64,000 bases of DNA from Cladorrhinum sp. PSN259 (GCA_033725935.1 MU867070.1:1-64000), one strand, 5' to 3'; positions 32,567 through 43,902 are shown, numbered from the stretch's first letter. Notes: generated by a model from the letters alone, not told the origin. Translations and numbers: made by a program.

Positions 32567-34378
32567 ATGACAACTGCTCTCGACCACCTGAGCCTCGGCG
32601 GCAAGATTGAATGGCTGGCCTCGCTTGACACCGAGATCTCTCCTGAGCGCAACTTGCGCCGGACGTCGATTATCTGCACAATCGGCCCCAAGACCAACTC
32701 GGTTGAGGCGATCAACAAGCTCCGTGAGGCCGGCCTTAACGTGGTGCGGATGAACTTTTCTCACGGCAGCTACGAGTATCACCGTACGTTTTCCCTTTTC
32801 TTTGGATGCTACTGGGCTGCCTATTGGTAGCACATGGTAATCCCCGAACGAGTCCCCGAGCCGTGCCTAGCACCACTCTGGCAACTTTGTGTTTATTTCT
32901 TGCTGGCATACCCCAATGGAGCTCCGTTGCTAACACCACCTGTTCAGAATCCGTCATTGACAATGCTCGCGCTGCTGAGAAGGCCCAGAAGGGCCGCCAG
33001 ATCGCCATTGCCCTCGACACCAAGGGTCCTGAGATCCGCACTGGTAACACTGTCGGAGATGCTGACATCCCCATTTCCGCCGGTACCATCATGAACTTCA
33101 CCACCGATGAGAAGTATGCCGCTTCTTGCGACACTGAGAACATGTAAGCTTCCCAATTCTTGTCCCGAGCGACAGCACCTCGGATTTCCCCAGCTGACGT
33201 GATACAGGTACGTCGACTACAAGAACATCACCAAGGTCATTGAGCCTGGCCGTATCATCTACGTCGACGATGGTGTCCTCGCATTCGACGTTCTCGAGAT
33301 TGTTGATGACAAGACCGTCAAGGTCAAGGTGAGAAACAACGGCTGCATCTCCTCCCGCAAGGGTGTCAACCTTCCTAATACCGATGTCGACCTTCCTGCT
33401 CTTTCCGAGAAGGACAAGGCCGATCTCCGGTTTGGTGTCAAGAACAATGTCGACATGGTCTTTGCTTCCTTCATCCGCAGGGGACAGGATATCAAGGACA
33501 TTCGCGCCGTTATGGGCGAGGAGGGCCGTCACATCCAGATCATTGCCAAGATTGAGAACCGTCAAGGTCTCAACAACTTCCCCGAGATTCTCGCCGAGAC
33601 CGATGGTGTTATGGTTGCCCGTGGTGACTTGGGTATTGAGATTCCCGCTGCCGAGGTGTTTGCGGCTCAGAAGAAGATCATCGCCATGTGCAACATTGCC
33701 GGCAAGCCCGTCATTTGCGCTACCCAGATGCTCGAGTCCATGATCAAGAACCCCAGACCCACCAGGGCCGAAATTAGCGATGTTGGTAACGCGGTTACGG
33801 ACGGCGCCGACTGTGTCATGCTTTCGGGCGAGACTGCCAAGGGTGCCTACCCGTATGAGGCTGTTCGCGAGATGAGCGAGGCCTGCCTCAAGGCTGAGAA
33901 CACCATCCCATATGTCAGCCACTTCGAGGAGTTGTGCACTCTCGTCAAGAGACCAGTCTCTATCGTCGAGTCTTGCGCCATGGCTGCCGTCCGGGCTTCT
34001 CTTGATCTCAACGCTGCTGCCATCTTTGTCCTCTCGACATCTGGCCAGTCTGCTCGCCTCATCTCCAAGTACCGCCCTGTCTGCCCCATCATCACGATTA
34101 CTAGAAACGCCTCTGCCTCAAGATATGCCCATCTCTACCGTGGCGTATACCCATTCCTCTTCCCCGAGGCCAAGCCCGACTTTACCAAGGTCAACTGGCA
34201 AGAGGATGTGGACCGCCGTATTAAGTGGGGTCTCAGCAACGCCATTGCTTTGGGCGTTCTCAGCGAGGGTGAGACAGTCGTTGTTGTGCAGGGCTGGAAG
34301 GGCGGTATGGGCAACACCAACACCCTCCGCATCGTCAAGGCCGATGTGGAGCACCTTGGTATTGGCCAGCTGGAGTAA
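32567..34378 (+). CDS. pyk1: Pyruvate kinase
   Basis: Three exons (32567-32783, 32948-33143, 33208-34378) with 164- and 64-bp introns give 527 residues, the usual fungal length. It catalyses the last step of glycolysis in the cytosol, transferring phosphate from phosphoenolpyruvate to ADP. Diagnostic motifs are present in order: RRTSIICTIGPKTN, NVVRMNFSHGSYEYH (cut by intron 1), ALDTKGPEIRTG, the catalytic-lysine signature IIAKIENRQGLNN, VMVARGDLGIEIP, CATQMLESMIKNPRPTRAE and the C-terminal effector-binding domain with VLSTSGQSARLISKYRP. Codon use is strongly biased to C-ending codons, as expected for an abundant enzyme. All key residues are intact. The gene is conserved and single-copy in most fungi. 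Confidence 0.97.
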
Positions 34379-35643
34379 ATAGGTTGGGCAAGGGATGAAG
34401 CTATGATGATTGTAACGCTTGAAAGCGATGACTCTGTAAATTTCCTTCTTGGTCTGGTACAAAGGGTGCTTATAACTGGGAGTCTCGATAGACTTGAGAC
34501 CAAAATGAATTTGATTTGATACACCTTGCATTCCATATTCGATGTACTGCTAGTCTGATGTCGGTTCAAATAAAAAAATTGCTCGGGTTGGTGGTCCTTT
34601 CCAAATTGACATTGACAAACCTGACACTATTTGCATGATGATTTCCTTCAACTTAAGTATTTCACATGACCCTCTTTTGGCCTCGTACAAGTTGGTCTAT
34701 CTGGGCTTTGGTCACTCTTTTCCACGTTGTGTGTGGTGGGTGGAGAACGAGAGAACGTTTGATGTCCCTAGATATTCAAAAAGAATGCTTTCATTCCCCC
34801 GTCGGCCCGTCTCATCTCCCATGAGCTTGGGAAAGGGGGAGGAGGGGCGCGAAGGGGGACAAGGGGGGGAAAGGGCTTGGACCATAAGAAAATAAAGACT
34901 ATTCTTTCAATAAAGGTAAAATAGAATTAAAACAGAAACTTTTATTTTTCTCTCACGGACTGATTGATGTATGCATTTTTTATTTATATGTACGTAAGTT
35001 ATGTAACCTTGTATGGAATCCGGGAGATGTGATGGCGTTGAATGAATCAAATACTATATTTGACGGGGTTCGATTACTTGGATGGATGTTGCCTACCTAC
35101 CCAAATCAGCGTTCAGCGGTTTTTTTTTTTTTTTTTGTTGTTCACAATGGTTGGCAGTATTATTTCATATGATGACTCGATCGTTTGTTGTTGATTATGG
35201 GGCTTTTGTGTCTGGTGTTTTTTTTTTTCCCCCGAGGGGTGAGAGGTTAGGCCGGGTTTTTTTTTTTTCAAGTATACCTAGCATAAGTTAGGTAAAAGGG
35301 GGGACTGGAGAAACCAAAAAAAAAAAAAAAAAAGGAGGGTTGCTTCGACTTTGTTGCAAGCTTCACATTTCTGTTGGGGGTTTTAATTTTTAATTTTTTT
35401 ATTCAGTTGTTGGCGTGGGTGTTGGCTGTGTTCCGGGATATGTACTTTTTTGCTGGTGGCAGTTGGTGGCAGGAGAAAGGGGGTGTGGACGTAGGTACCT
35501 AGGTAAGTTGGGTTTGGGGGCTGGCGAAGTTGAATGTGAGGGATTTGTGATTAAGGTTTATGAAGGTATTTTAGGGAATTTTTTTTTCAGAGTGAGAAGT
35601 TGAATAATTAAACGGGAGGGTTTTTATTTTTTTATTTTTTTAT

Positions 35644-35674
<31 letters not shown>

Positions 35675-35774
35675 GGGTTGTTGATTAAAGAGTTTAAAGT
35701 TAAAAAAGTGTGGTTTCGGAGGTTGTTGGAGCGGAGGACGTTTGAAGGTAAATTTTATTTGTTATGTTTTTTTA
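34379..35774. other. 3' flank of pyruvate kinase grading into homopolymer-rich sequence
   Basis: After the pyruvate kinase 3' end the sequence becomes dominated by T, A and G homopolymers (for example about 35120-35137, 35219-35230, 35317-35334 and a 24-G run at 35654-35677). Open frames here are artefacts of composition. Base accuracy in this part is doubtful. Confidence 0.55.
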
Positions 35775-35930
35775 NNNNNNNNNNCCCCCGCCCCGCCCCC
35801 CCCGCCCCCCCCCCCCCCCCCCGCCCCCCCCCCGCCCCCCCCCCCCCCCCCCCTGTTCAGTAAAGAGATTCATGTGAAATCAGTGAGAGTTCGGAATGGG
35901 TTAGAGCGGAGGACGATGGATGGTACCTGG
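35654..35930. repeat. Imperfect direct duplication flanking the assembly gap
   Basis: The about 75 bases after the G run (35678-35755) align without large gaps to the about 72 bases after the C run (35854-35925). Both read TAAAGAG early and share AGCGGAGGACG followed by GGTA at matching spacing, with about two thirds identity overall. The differences are mostly towards T, G or A in the left copy. This looks like one locus represented twice, the left copy being a low-quality contig end. Confidence 0.6.
35775..35784. other. Assembly gap of ten N
   Basis: Ten consecutive N, a fixed-size placeholder rather than a measured distance. A G-homopolymer contig end lies to its left and C/G-only sequence (35785-35853) to its right. 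Confidence 0.98.
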
Positions 35931-36540
35931 TATTACGGACTGTTTTTGAGGTTCAAGATTGAGATGGGGAATGGAAGAGTGCAAGTAAGTACAGGAGGAC
36001 TGAATGAAGCCGTGAGTGAATTTGAACATCCTTTTCTGAATCGGAATCTAAGTTTGGGCTTAGTATTGTTGGGATAGGGATTTGAACTGAGCAATGTTAG
36101 GTGAGATACAAGATAGATCATTGTTTCGAGCAGTTGGTTGGGAGTGTTTTATTAGGTACACGTGTTGATATTAGTTTATTAATGTCTAAAGGGGAATAAA
36201 AATAGAAAAGGTAGGTGACTGAATAAGGGGTGGCCTTTTTCCTCACTTGGCACCAAGCAAGCAAGAGGGGTTTTATGGGCACGTGGCACACGATAAATTC
36301 TTTAGAGAGGTTGTGGTTAAAGTCTTTCTATTTGCAGACAAGCGTTCATCTCTTCCAGTTTCTTTTCTCTCCTCGGAGAATCACTATTGTGGTACAATAC
36401 AATACGATTTTCTTTCCAATGATGCGCTGGTACGTTTCCTTCCTGGGTCTGACTGGAGTCGAAAGAGTTGTGGAGATATTCCTTTTTTTCAGGTTTTCTT
36501 GTCGAGTTTTGTAGCCGAAACACGTGAGAATTCATGATAT
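35931..36540. other. Unassigned sequence right of the gap
   Basis: No recognised gene. Frames of up to about 110 codons cross from the C-rich artefact into ordinary sequence and have no credible start. Sequence quality appears normal from about 35860 onward. Confidence 0.45.
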
Positions 36541-38127
36541 TAGCTAAGGAAAGATACGAAAAAATATATGAAGTCATTATTTTAGTCTGTTCGCTAAAGT
36601 CTTGCCGCTGGGGTTTCTAGTAAGCATATCCACCTATTGCGGTATATGTGAGAGCGTTATCGGGCATAACCGGAAGAAAAATAATAAAACCCGAATGATT
36701 ATTATATAATTATATACACTTTATATATAGCTCGATTAATAAGGCACGATTCGGTCGCAGGCGCCACGATAATGACTATAACTAAGATCTCGCGATATCT
36801 TTAATTGTTGCCAGATATAGTGATAAGGCTATGTAGTTGCTAGGGCATTTGCCCTAGGCGTATATAATTAAGAATTATATTAGGTAATCTTTTATTTTAA
36901 ATATATTCCTCTTATCTCTTGAAAACACACACCTAGAACCACCCACACACCCACTAAGAAAGAAGCTCACAAAGCCATCTGACCCTTCTGATCAGGTGGG
37001 CAAGTATAAAACCAAGTGGGAAAAGAGTGTGTGGAAAGAAGTGGTGGTGAATTGCTTCCTGGGAGCAAGCCTCCCAGGAAGGAAGCCTCCTGATTTCTTG
37101 CTTGCTAGGTTGCTTGCTTCCCAGAGTGCTTGCCCCCCTTCCCGAGTGGAAGGGAGGGTCTACCGCTATATATACGTAAAAAGAAAGACTGGTCCTAAGA
37201 AGGTGCTCCTCCACAAAGCCACGCAAGCCACACAGACCACACAGGCCACACAGGGCACGCAGCTAAGTGAGCCACACAGCCAAGTGAGGTGGGCCACTGC
37301 CACGAAATGGGCCAATCCACCAATTCACTATCTTCTTCCCACCTATCTTCTTCCTTTTATAATATACTTGAACCTCCGGGCAAGTAAGTCTCGAGAGACC
37401 CGTATTAGTAAGTTGTTACAACCTGCACCGGATAGGATACAGACTGCAAGGCAGTACGCCTGGTGATAGGGGAAGTATCTGTTAATAGGTAGATAGGTAG
37501 ACAAAGGTAGTCATGTGACCCTATGTCACTTGACCGTGGTTGTGGTTCACCCACAAAGCGTGGCTGCAGCTGCTGCAGTGGGTCCTACTATAAGGACCCT
37601 ACTTCTGCAGGTCACCGGCTGCAGCCAACCTTTCCAGAAGACATCACACTATACATCCTACTTTTACAGCAATAATAGCCATTTGGTCCCTTTCCCCTAT
37701 CACCTGGGTAAGATGACAGGGTAATCGAAGGTTGTGGGACGCTCTCAGACGGTATCAGTCACTGTCAACAATAGGTTGCTCTACAAAGTATCGCTGTGAT
37801 TATTGTAGACAAGTGAACGTTATATTGCTTGCGTGAGGAACCAAGTCCTCACAATGGGAAGTGCCTAGCACTCCCCCTACTTATAGTGAAGCTATCTACA
37901 TATGTTTTCTAAACTATCTTGTACCTTGCTCTGTATATCTCTGTGCTCCCTGTGCTCCCTGTCTTGGCGGCGGAGCACACAGAGCACTTCTGTGATTGGT
38001 TGCTCCTGGGACTTATGGGTCCTCACATCCCTGGCCCAATGATTAGTTGCTGACCACGCAATGCCCTGCATTGTGGTCCGTGCGGCGGAGGTTTGCACGG
38101 GGTGTAACAGCCTAATCAATCGATATT
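36541..38127. mobile_element. Degenerate repeat / probable retroelement relic
   Basis: The left part (about 36600-36910) is strongly AT-rich with many TATATA-like words, as left by repeat-induced point mutation. The middle (36920-37900) is non-coding, with short internal repeats of GCTTGCTT and CCACACAG words. A compact block at 37461-37703 is bounded by an inverted 13-mer and holds a TATAAGGACCC promoter-like motif, as in a long terminal repeat. The right part reaches GGTGTAACAGCC, a possible LTR-like terminus. No intact pol or transposase frame is present. The class is uncertain: solo LTR, miniature inverted-repeat element or mixture. Confidence 0.45.
37461..37703. repeat. 13-bp inverted repeat bounding a 243-bp block
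   Basis: GGTGATAGGGGAA at 37461-37473 is matched exactly in reverse complement at 37691-37703. The enclosed block contains a TATAAGG motif near 37590. Target-site duplications could not be recognised. Confidence 0.6.
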
Positions 38128-38481
38128 ATGTTAATCGTGTGTATAATTAAAGACTCTCTTAAAGAGGGCTATCCTTACTGTCATTTAATAGTACTAGGGA
38201 TAGGCAAATCTACCTATATATCCGCTCTGACTAACCGCGGTTTCGACCGAGGGTCGCGTATTGATGATTCGCTCGAGGCACAGCACGCTTATGGCAGAAG
38301 AGGCTTCCCGAAAATCCTCCGAAGACCTTGTGCGAAATATTTATGTAGATTAGGTTGCGGCGCGGAAGGGCTGAATGCGGCGCCAAAACTTCATCAGACC
38401 AATACAACCGGGACAAGGGGTTGCACAGCCTCCACAGTCAGCCATTGCTGTGAGATTATAAGTAAGACACGCCGTGCCTAA
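38128..38481 (+). pseudogene. Possible relic of a P-loop GTPase-like gene
   Basis: A short frame contains VLGIGKSTYISALTNRG followed by IDDSLEAQHAYG. This recalls the Walker A motif and following loop of fungal AIG1/septin-like P-loop NTPases, but with residues missing between the first Gly and GKST. No further motifs follow before the stop, and no partner exons were found. It lies at the edge of the repeat relic. Chance resemblance cannot be excluded. Confidence 0.25.
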
Positions 38482-39010
38482 GGGGAAACCTGAGACCAAG
38501 ATGATTACGGTGGGGTCTGAAAGGCAACCGCCCTTTAACGATGGCTGAAACTGAGCCGGCCTGCTGTATCATACGGCTGTACACGGCAAGATTCCACTTC
38601 TCACCTTCCACTGACAGTCCTGACGGGCTATTTCCATCTTGACGCCGTGACGACCATGTCCGCGGCGCCGGGACGCCGCCATCAGGTCGAACAGACCTAG
38701 CGCCGCCGACGACTCCGTGATGTCGACCGCGATGCTTGTTGTGCTCGGCTCATGGAGGTGTCCTGGAAGTGAACTATTCTGGGCTTCATCGAAATGTATA
38801 AGAAGCAAAGATGAATGTCTCGTATCAGCATCAACTCTCTTCCATCATCAGCATCATTCTCATTCTCATCTTTAGCATCTCTCATCTTTAGCATCCCTCA
38901 TCTCTTCTTTACATCTTCAGCTTCGATTTTCCCTCTCACAGCTCAGGCAGCAGTGATAGAACCTTGATCGTCTCCTCTCGCCTTTTGATTACTTCATATC
39001 TACTTCCAAA
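38482..39010. other. Intergenic leader of the DUF7689-like gene
   Basis: No coding signal. The last 180 bp repeat CATC/TCATC words (about 38830-38910) and are C/T-rich, consistent with a 5' leader. Confidence 0.5.
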
Positions 39011-40396
39011 ATGCCTTACACTCCCACTCCTCCCGCCAACACTGGCAGAAACCCCACCGCGGGTGAACTTGCCAGCTACCAAACCGGCGCGGACAGATTT
39101 ATCAACCTTGCCCCGCTGGGTGGCTTTAGGTGCTTTGACCTTGCCAATGTCGACATGGCTCGCTTCAACTGCTTCGCTTGGTCTGTTGGCTTCACTGATA
39201 GATGGATCCAGGGTGGAAGCCAGGCGGACATGGTCCGCCTTTACGAGGCCTACATGTTCAGGCAGTGCCAGGCCCCTGCTGCTGAGGTCGAGCTGTACCA
39301 GATCGCCAGTGCCCCGGCCACCATTACTCGAACCTACGCTGGTCGTCCAGCCGTGCCAGCCCGTAATGGCCGACCGGCTCGAGAGGCGGTCCCACCCAGG
39401 GTCGAAAATCTTCCAAACCCCAGGGCTATCGTAATGCATGCTCATCGCCGTGACCTCCCAGCTCTGGACGCACCCCCCAACCTGGGCTGCACCTCTAAGC
39501 TGGCCGCAGGTGCCCTCATTGCTCACAACCGTGGGGCATTGGCCGACAACAGGCCTTGGGGCCAAGGTAGCCCCCAGATCGTGTACGGTGCCATCTACCA
39601 GTATTGGCAACGCGATCCGGCCGCTCATCCCACGTTGCCAGGGAACGCGGCGAACGAGTATCCTGTTCCCGGTCACTACCCCGACGACCGCATCTTCGCT
39701 TCAGGCTACGGCACCTATCCCCCTGGCCACCCCGGCAACACCATCGGACTACCTGGCGGTGCGGGCAACAACACTAGGGGAGCTCCCACTGGCAACAACG
39801 TCGCTCGCAAGCCCGCCTCCAGTAGCAGCAGCAGCAGCGGCAACAGCTCCTCTGGGCACTCTCGCAGCAGCTCAAACACCAGCGTCAGCTCGGTTGGCTC
39901 CAACAAGGCCGCCACCAAGCCCTGGGTCTTTGTTGCCGCCTCGGGCAAGTCCTACCCCAGCATCCCCTTGATCGCCCCTTACGCACGCATCCCGGCTCCC
40001 TCGGCTGCTGCTGTCAAGTCGGCTCAGACCGCCGCGGTCAACATCTCAAAGACAAACCCAGCCCTCTTCAAAGCTTTCAGCCAGGCCTGGGACAAGTTGA
40101 TGCTCGCTTGGTATCAAATCTCGGCCTCTGTCCACGGTAACGACGCCTCCATCATGACCAGAACCCGCGAGTTCGCCGCCCTGCAGGGTCTCGCCAACGC
40201 AAAGACGATCAAGGATCTTATTGCCCTTGTCGTCTACAAGCTTGCCACTGATCTCGACGCTTTCGTTGGCATCTATCTGTACAATGCCCTCGAGCGCAGC
40301 CCCGACCACCTGATTTACAAGAAGGATCTCTTCAACTACAACGTCCTGCAGCGCCATGCTCAGCTGATTGTCGAGATGAACAACGGAAGGAAGTAA
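39011..40396 (+). CDS. DUF7689-like protein with Ser-rich linker and helical C-terminal domain
   Basis: An intronless 461-residue protein without a signal peptide. Residues 30-75 (INLAPLGGFRCFDLANVDMA, then RFNCFAWSVGFTDRW) and the later TSKLAAGALIAHNRGALA and GSPQIVYGAIYQYWQ match my recollection of DUF7689-type domains. There an NCxAW cysteine and a later histidine suggest an NlpC/P60-like cysteine-hydrolase fold; Cys54 would be the candidate nucleophile. This is inference from motif layout. A Gly/Pro/Ser-rich linker (about 240-300, including a seven-Ser run) leads to a separate helical C-terminal domain (about 310-461). Codon use is strongly C-biased. It lies next to the repeat relic, yet looks intact and expressed. 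Confidence 0.72.
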   Translation: MPYTPTPPANTGRNPTAGELASYQTGADRFINLAPLGGFRCFDLANVDMARFNCFAWSVGFTDRWIQGGSQADMVRLYEAYMFRQCQAPAAEVELYQIASAPATITRTYAGRPAVPARNGRPAREAVPPRVENLPNPRAIVMHAHRRDLPALDAPPNLGCTSKLAAGALIAHNRGALADNRPWGQGSPQIVYGAIYQYWQRDPAAHPTLPGNAANEYPVPGHYPDDRIFASGYGTYPPGHPGNTIGLPGGAGNNTRGAPTGNNVARKPASSSSSSSGNSSSGHSRSSSNTSVSSVGSNKAATKPWVFVAASGKSYPSIPLIAPYARIPAPSAAAVKSAQTAAVNISKTNPALFKAFSQAWDKLMLAWYQISASVHGNDASIMTRTREFAALQGLANAKTIKDLIALVVYKLATDLDAFVGIYLYNALERSPDHLIYKKDLFNYNVLQRHAQLIVEMNNGRK

Positions 40397-41133
40397 GCGA
40401 ACCTGAGTGTTTGTGGATTGGCATTGGAGTGGCAGGTGGGATAGCGTTATTAGAATTTGTTTGCTTTTAGTGTCGGGCAGGTACCTGGGATGGTTTTGGT
40501 TTTGGGGCATTGACTATAGACGGGAATTATTAGTTTACAAAGTAGACGGCCGCTGGACTGTTGCTGGGTCATAGCTTGAGAGTTGAGTATAAGCGAAATC
40601 TCGAGGGCCATTATATTATTAATTTTTACACTTTTGGTTTTTCCGATGCTGGTGATGATGACGTGCCATGATTGCTTGGAGAGTGATTGCTTTACGCGTG
40701 GCGTTAAACAACCAAGTACATTAAACATGGAAGGATTGTCAACCTGGAACAGGCACTAACGGCGGAAGGGTTATGAACTAAAACTTGTGCCACAGTGCAG
40801 CAATCACTTCCAGGTTGGTGTCATACCTAATAAGCCAGTCACTCAGGTCCCAGCTCATTGGGCCAGACGGGGGGGGGGGGGGGGTACTTACAGTAATGTA
40901 CCCGCCAGGCAACATGTGTACCCCCCTGAAACTTCATGTTCCCACACTGCGGGGTACCATCCTTTTCTTTTTCTAAATACACCACCCCGCCGTTTGTATA
41001 CATGTTATTTGGATTTATTTAAGAAAGCTGAATTCCCTCATCCTTCCTTTAACCGATTTTAATTCACATCACCAACCACCAGACTCCGATCATTCATCAA
41101 CCAAAACGACAAGATACCTACCAGACTTCAATC
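40397..41133. other. Intergenic, 737 bp
   Basis: Contains a 14-G run at about 40869-40882 and an A/C-rich leader just before the next start codon. No gene seen. Confidence 0.5.
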
Positions 41134-41961
41134 ATGGCAACCGAACTCCACCCAGACATCGTCGAAGAGCAGTGGGAGAACACCATCTGGTCCTCCAACA
41201 GACTCTACCTGAGCCTCCTAGAGACCTTCCCCAAATACGTCCAAGAGTTCCAAGCCAAATGGTCCGACTACCAGAATGCCGCCTCTTCTTCTTCTTCTGC
41301 CAACACAGAAACCTTGTCCTCACTCCCTTCCTTTACCGCGCTGACCGGCTTGGGACCCAAGATCATCCCTCTGGTCGTTTATCAGCTTGCGCTGAATCCA
41401 AATGACAAGACTGCTGTGCATCTATGTAAAATTTCCCCTTTTCTTTTGTCTCTCACTTCTTTGTTTGGTATAATGGTAAACTAATGTTGTTATGATAAAT
41501 TAGATGACACACTTGAGCCCGACACCAACTGGGTCCCCGAGGACTCGTCCACCAACCGCGGCAAGGACATTTTGCGTCTCTCCTTTGAGCGCAATCGGAC
41601 AGTGCGCAACGCCCTGGCTGACTTTGTAGAGAGATGCGAGCGTGTCTCCGTCCACGCTTCCTCGTCGGCGCAGTACACCGAGTGTTCAGAGTACGACGCG
41701 CTTTTGGTTTTTGGGCAGAGCATCATCCCCCATGTGATGCTGGAGTACGCTCGGGATCAGAAGAATGGAGGGAAGCAAGCCATTTGTCACGGCATCGGCG
41801 GCGGCGTGTTGTTCTGGTACGAGCTGCTGCATGAACTGGTCTGGGGCAGCAAGACGGGACTGCGGGCTATCGGGGACTTTGGGGAGATTTATAAGAAGTG
41901 GGAGGGATGGTTTGAGAGTGGGGAGGGGGTTGAGGGCGCTCCGAGGTTTGGAAGTGCCTAG
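41134..41961 (+). CDS. Hypothetical 249-residue protein
   Basis: Two exons (41134-41425 and 41504-41961) around a 78-bp intron (GTAAAA donor, CTAATG branch region, TAG acceptor). The junction restores the continuous stretch TAVHLYDTLEPDTNW. The protein is mostly helical, without signal peptide or membrane span, and has a run of Ser near residue 52. Segments such as SFTALTGLGPKIIPLVVYQL and FGQSIIPHVMLEY look conserved in character. I do not recognise the family. The gene downstream has a similar size and exon layout, but I could not align the two convincingly. Confidence 0.75.
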
Positions 41962-42863
41962 TTAGGCAGCAGATCTTGTTCTCACATGGGGCTGTTGAAA
42001 GGGGGGGCATAATTAGCACTCTCATTTTTTGTTTTGTGTGTTTCCTTGTTTGAGGCTTTGAGGGTTTTTTCTCTCTCTCTCTACGACGCATTCAATCTTT
42101 TTAACCTAGTTCAAATCATCACTTGGTGATTCTGGTGTAATTAGTCGTTACTACCCAGGGTTGGTATCTACACATGCATACGGTAGCTACAGATGCATTT
42201 GAGATTTTTAACACCGGATCTGAAGTACCACCTTGTATTATTGGCTCATTGCAGCACAGTAAATTTCACAAAAAGTCACCGCGTCCAAGTTCCCACTCAA
42301 ACTATGACTATTTGACTGTCCGTGTGAGAACTGTGAGACCCGAAATCTTCATGAAATATTCTATATTCAAATGTCACTCCCTAGTTCAAGCCGTGCTCGA
42401 AACTTATGCAGCACTTGAGCCTTCCAGAGCTCCCTGCTTTGACCCGGTAACGAATCATTTGCTGGTTATCACTCTTATTCATAAAAGACTTGATGTCAAG
42501 AAAAATGAAAGTACCTGTAATCAATGCCTCTGTGAATCAGTGCTTTTTGAAGCGCAGTTCATGCCTTGCAAGACCTTGTAGTCATTGTTTCTGACTCAAT
42601 CGAGTTCATTACAACAGCATTAAATGATTGCTTGCGAAAGCGATTCCTTGAAAAAGAGAATAAGAGCGTATAATATAGCCAGCATCTTCCACACCACGCC
42701 ATAAAGATCTTGGAGTTGCGGTATGGCTAACCAACATGCCTAGAATACATCAATATGCTCCCCATATCCCCCTTTCTTTGCCAAACCTCGTCTTACTAAA
42801 TATCATCAGAAAAATCTTGGTGATAGTCTAGTCTTCTTATTTATCTTTTCACAGGAATTAGAA
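41962..42863. other. Intergenic, 902 bp, AT-rich
   Basis: A 135-codon plus-strand frame (42174-42581) is present but is AT-rich, has no motif and differs in codon use from neighbours, so I do not call it. The sequence just before the next start is T/C-rich. Confidence 0.45.
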
Positions 42864-43902
42864 ATGCCTTCCCTTCCAATCCTCAAGTGCGCTCAAACCA
42901 AACGTACCAGAGCAGCAGCCAAGCACATCGGAATCGACATCATGGCTCCTCCTTCCATGGCTGCCTCCTCCTCTTCGCCCTCCAGGTCAAATGCTAAACC
43001 AACCTTAAGCTTCAGCGGCCAGTTGGTACAAAAAACAATGCCTACAAGGGGTAACACGACCACCGGCCCTACGCTACGAAAGCTTCTCCCCAAGGTTGGA
43101 TTTTCCTGGCCTGTTACCCGCAAGAGAAACATACATACCAGAACCATCGAGCACAGACTTGCCGGACTCAGCGCGTCTGAAAGGGGCGGGATCATGAGGG
43201 CATTGAAGAACAGCCTCAGTGGCGGTTGTGCTTCTGGCAGCGCTCAAACAAGATTGGAAAAGGCAGATGTTGAAAGGGCGTTGGTGGAGTTGTTTGAGGT
43301 TGCTACTGGGGCGATCAAAGTTGGTTCGGCGGTGCGTAAAAATTTCAGCTTTAGTCTCATGAGACTGGGGACTGACAATCCTGATTTATAAACAGAGACT
43401 GTGTGATTATCCAGACCCAGCCAGTTTCTGGCGACATCTGAGCGACCAGTACCGAGCCTCCAGGGCGTGGTTCTCACATCCAACCATCGCAGGCGAAACG
43501 CTGTATAATCTTGCAGTGCTCGCGGTAGAGGCTCGCAAATACGATCAAGACCACGGTAAACCGTCAAGGTGGATGGTAACACTCAAAGAGCAGAGTCCGT
43601 TGGTTCATGCGGTGAATGGATTCATCTGGCGATTGGAGTACGAGTATGAGAACTCACAAGAAGTTTTGGATGCGTATTTTGGCAAGATCATTGAGGGAGC
43701 GGTGCATCTTGATATTCCGCAGAAGGATGAGTTACAGGAATTATGGCAAAAGTTGGACAAGATGGACATTAGTGACGGAAAGAATGATGGGTATGAGGAG
43801 GTGTTAAGCTTGATGGCTAAACTGCAAATTGATGTTGACGTGGAGATGTTGGATGTTGGGTTTTTGGAGGAGAATGGGTGGCCGGGGTTTGGAATAGAGT
43901 GA
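42864..43902 (+). CDS. Hypothetical 324-residue protein
   Basis: Two exons (42864-43331 and 43396-43902) around a 64-bp intron (GTGCGT donor, CTGAC branch point, CAG acceptor). The spliced frame runs KVGSA into RLCDYPDPASFWRHLSDQYR. The N-terminal 90 residues are basic and Ser/Pro-rich and could be a disordered or targeting region; ATG codons inside it (for example MAPPSMAASSS) are alternative starts. The C-terminal two thirds are helical and acidic, with WMVTLKEQSPLVHAVNGFIW and DVGFLEENGWPGFGIE. Family not recognised. Confidence 0.7.

Noticed and set aside
35678..36077. Pro/Arg-rich frames crossing the N gap
   Set aside because: They depend on the C/G homopolymers and unknown bases, so they are artefacts.
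42174..42581. 135-codon plus-strand frame
   Set aside because: AT-rich, no motif, codon use unlike neighbours, and no splice-linked exons.
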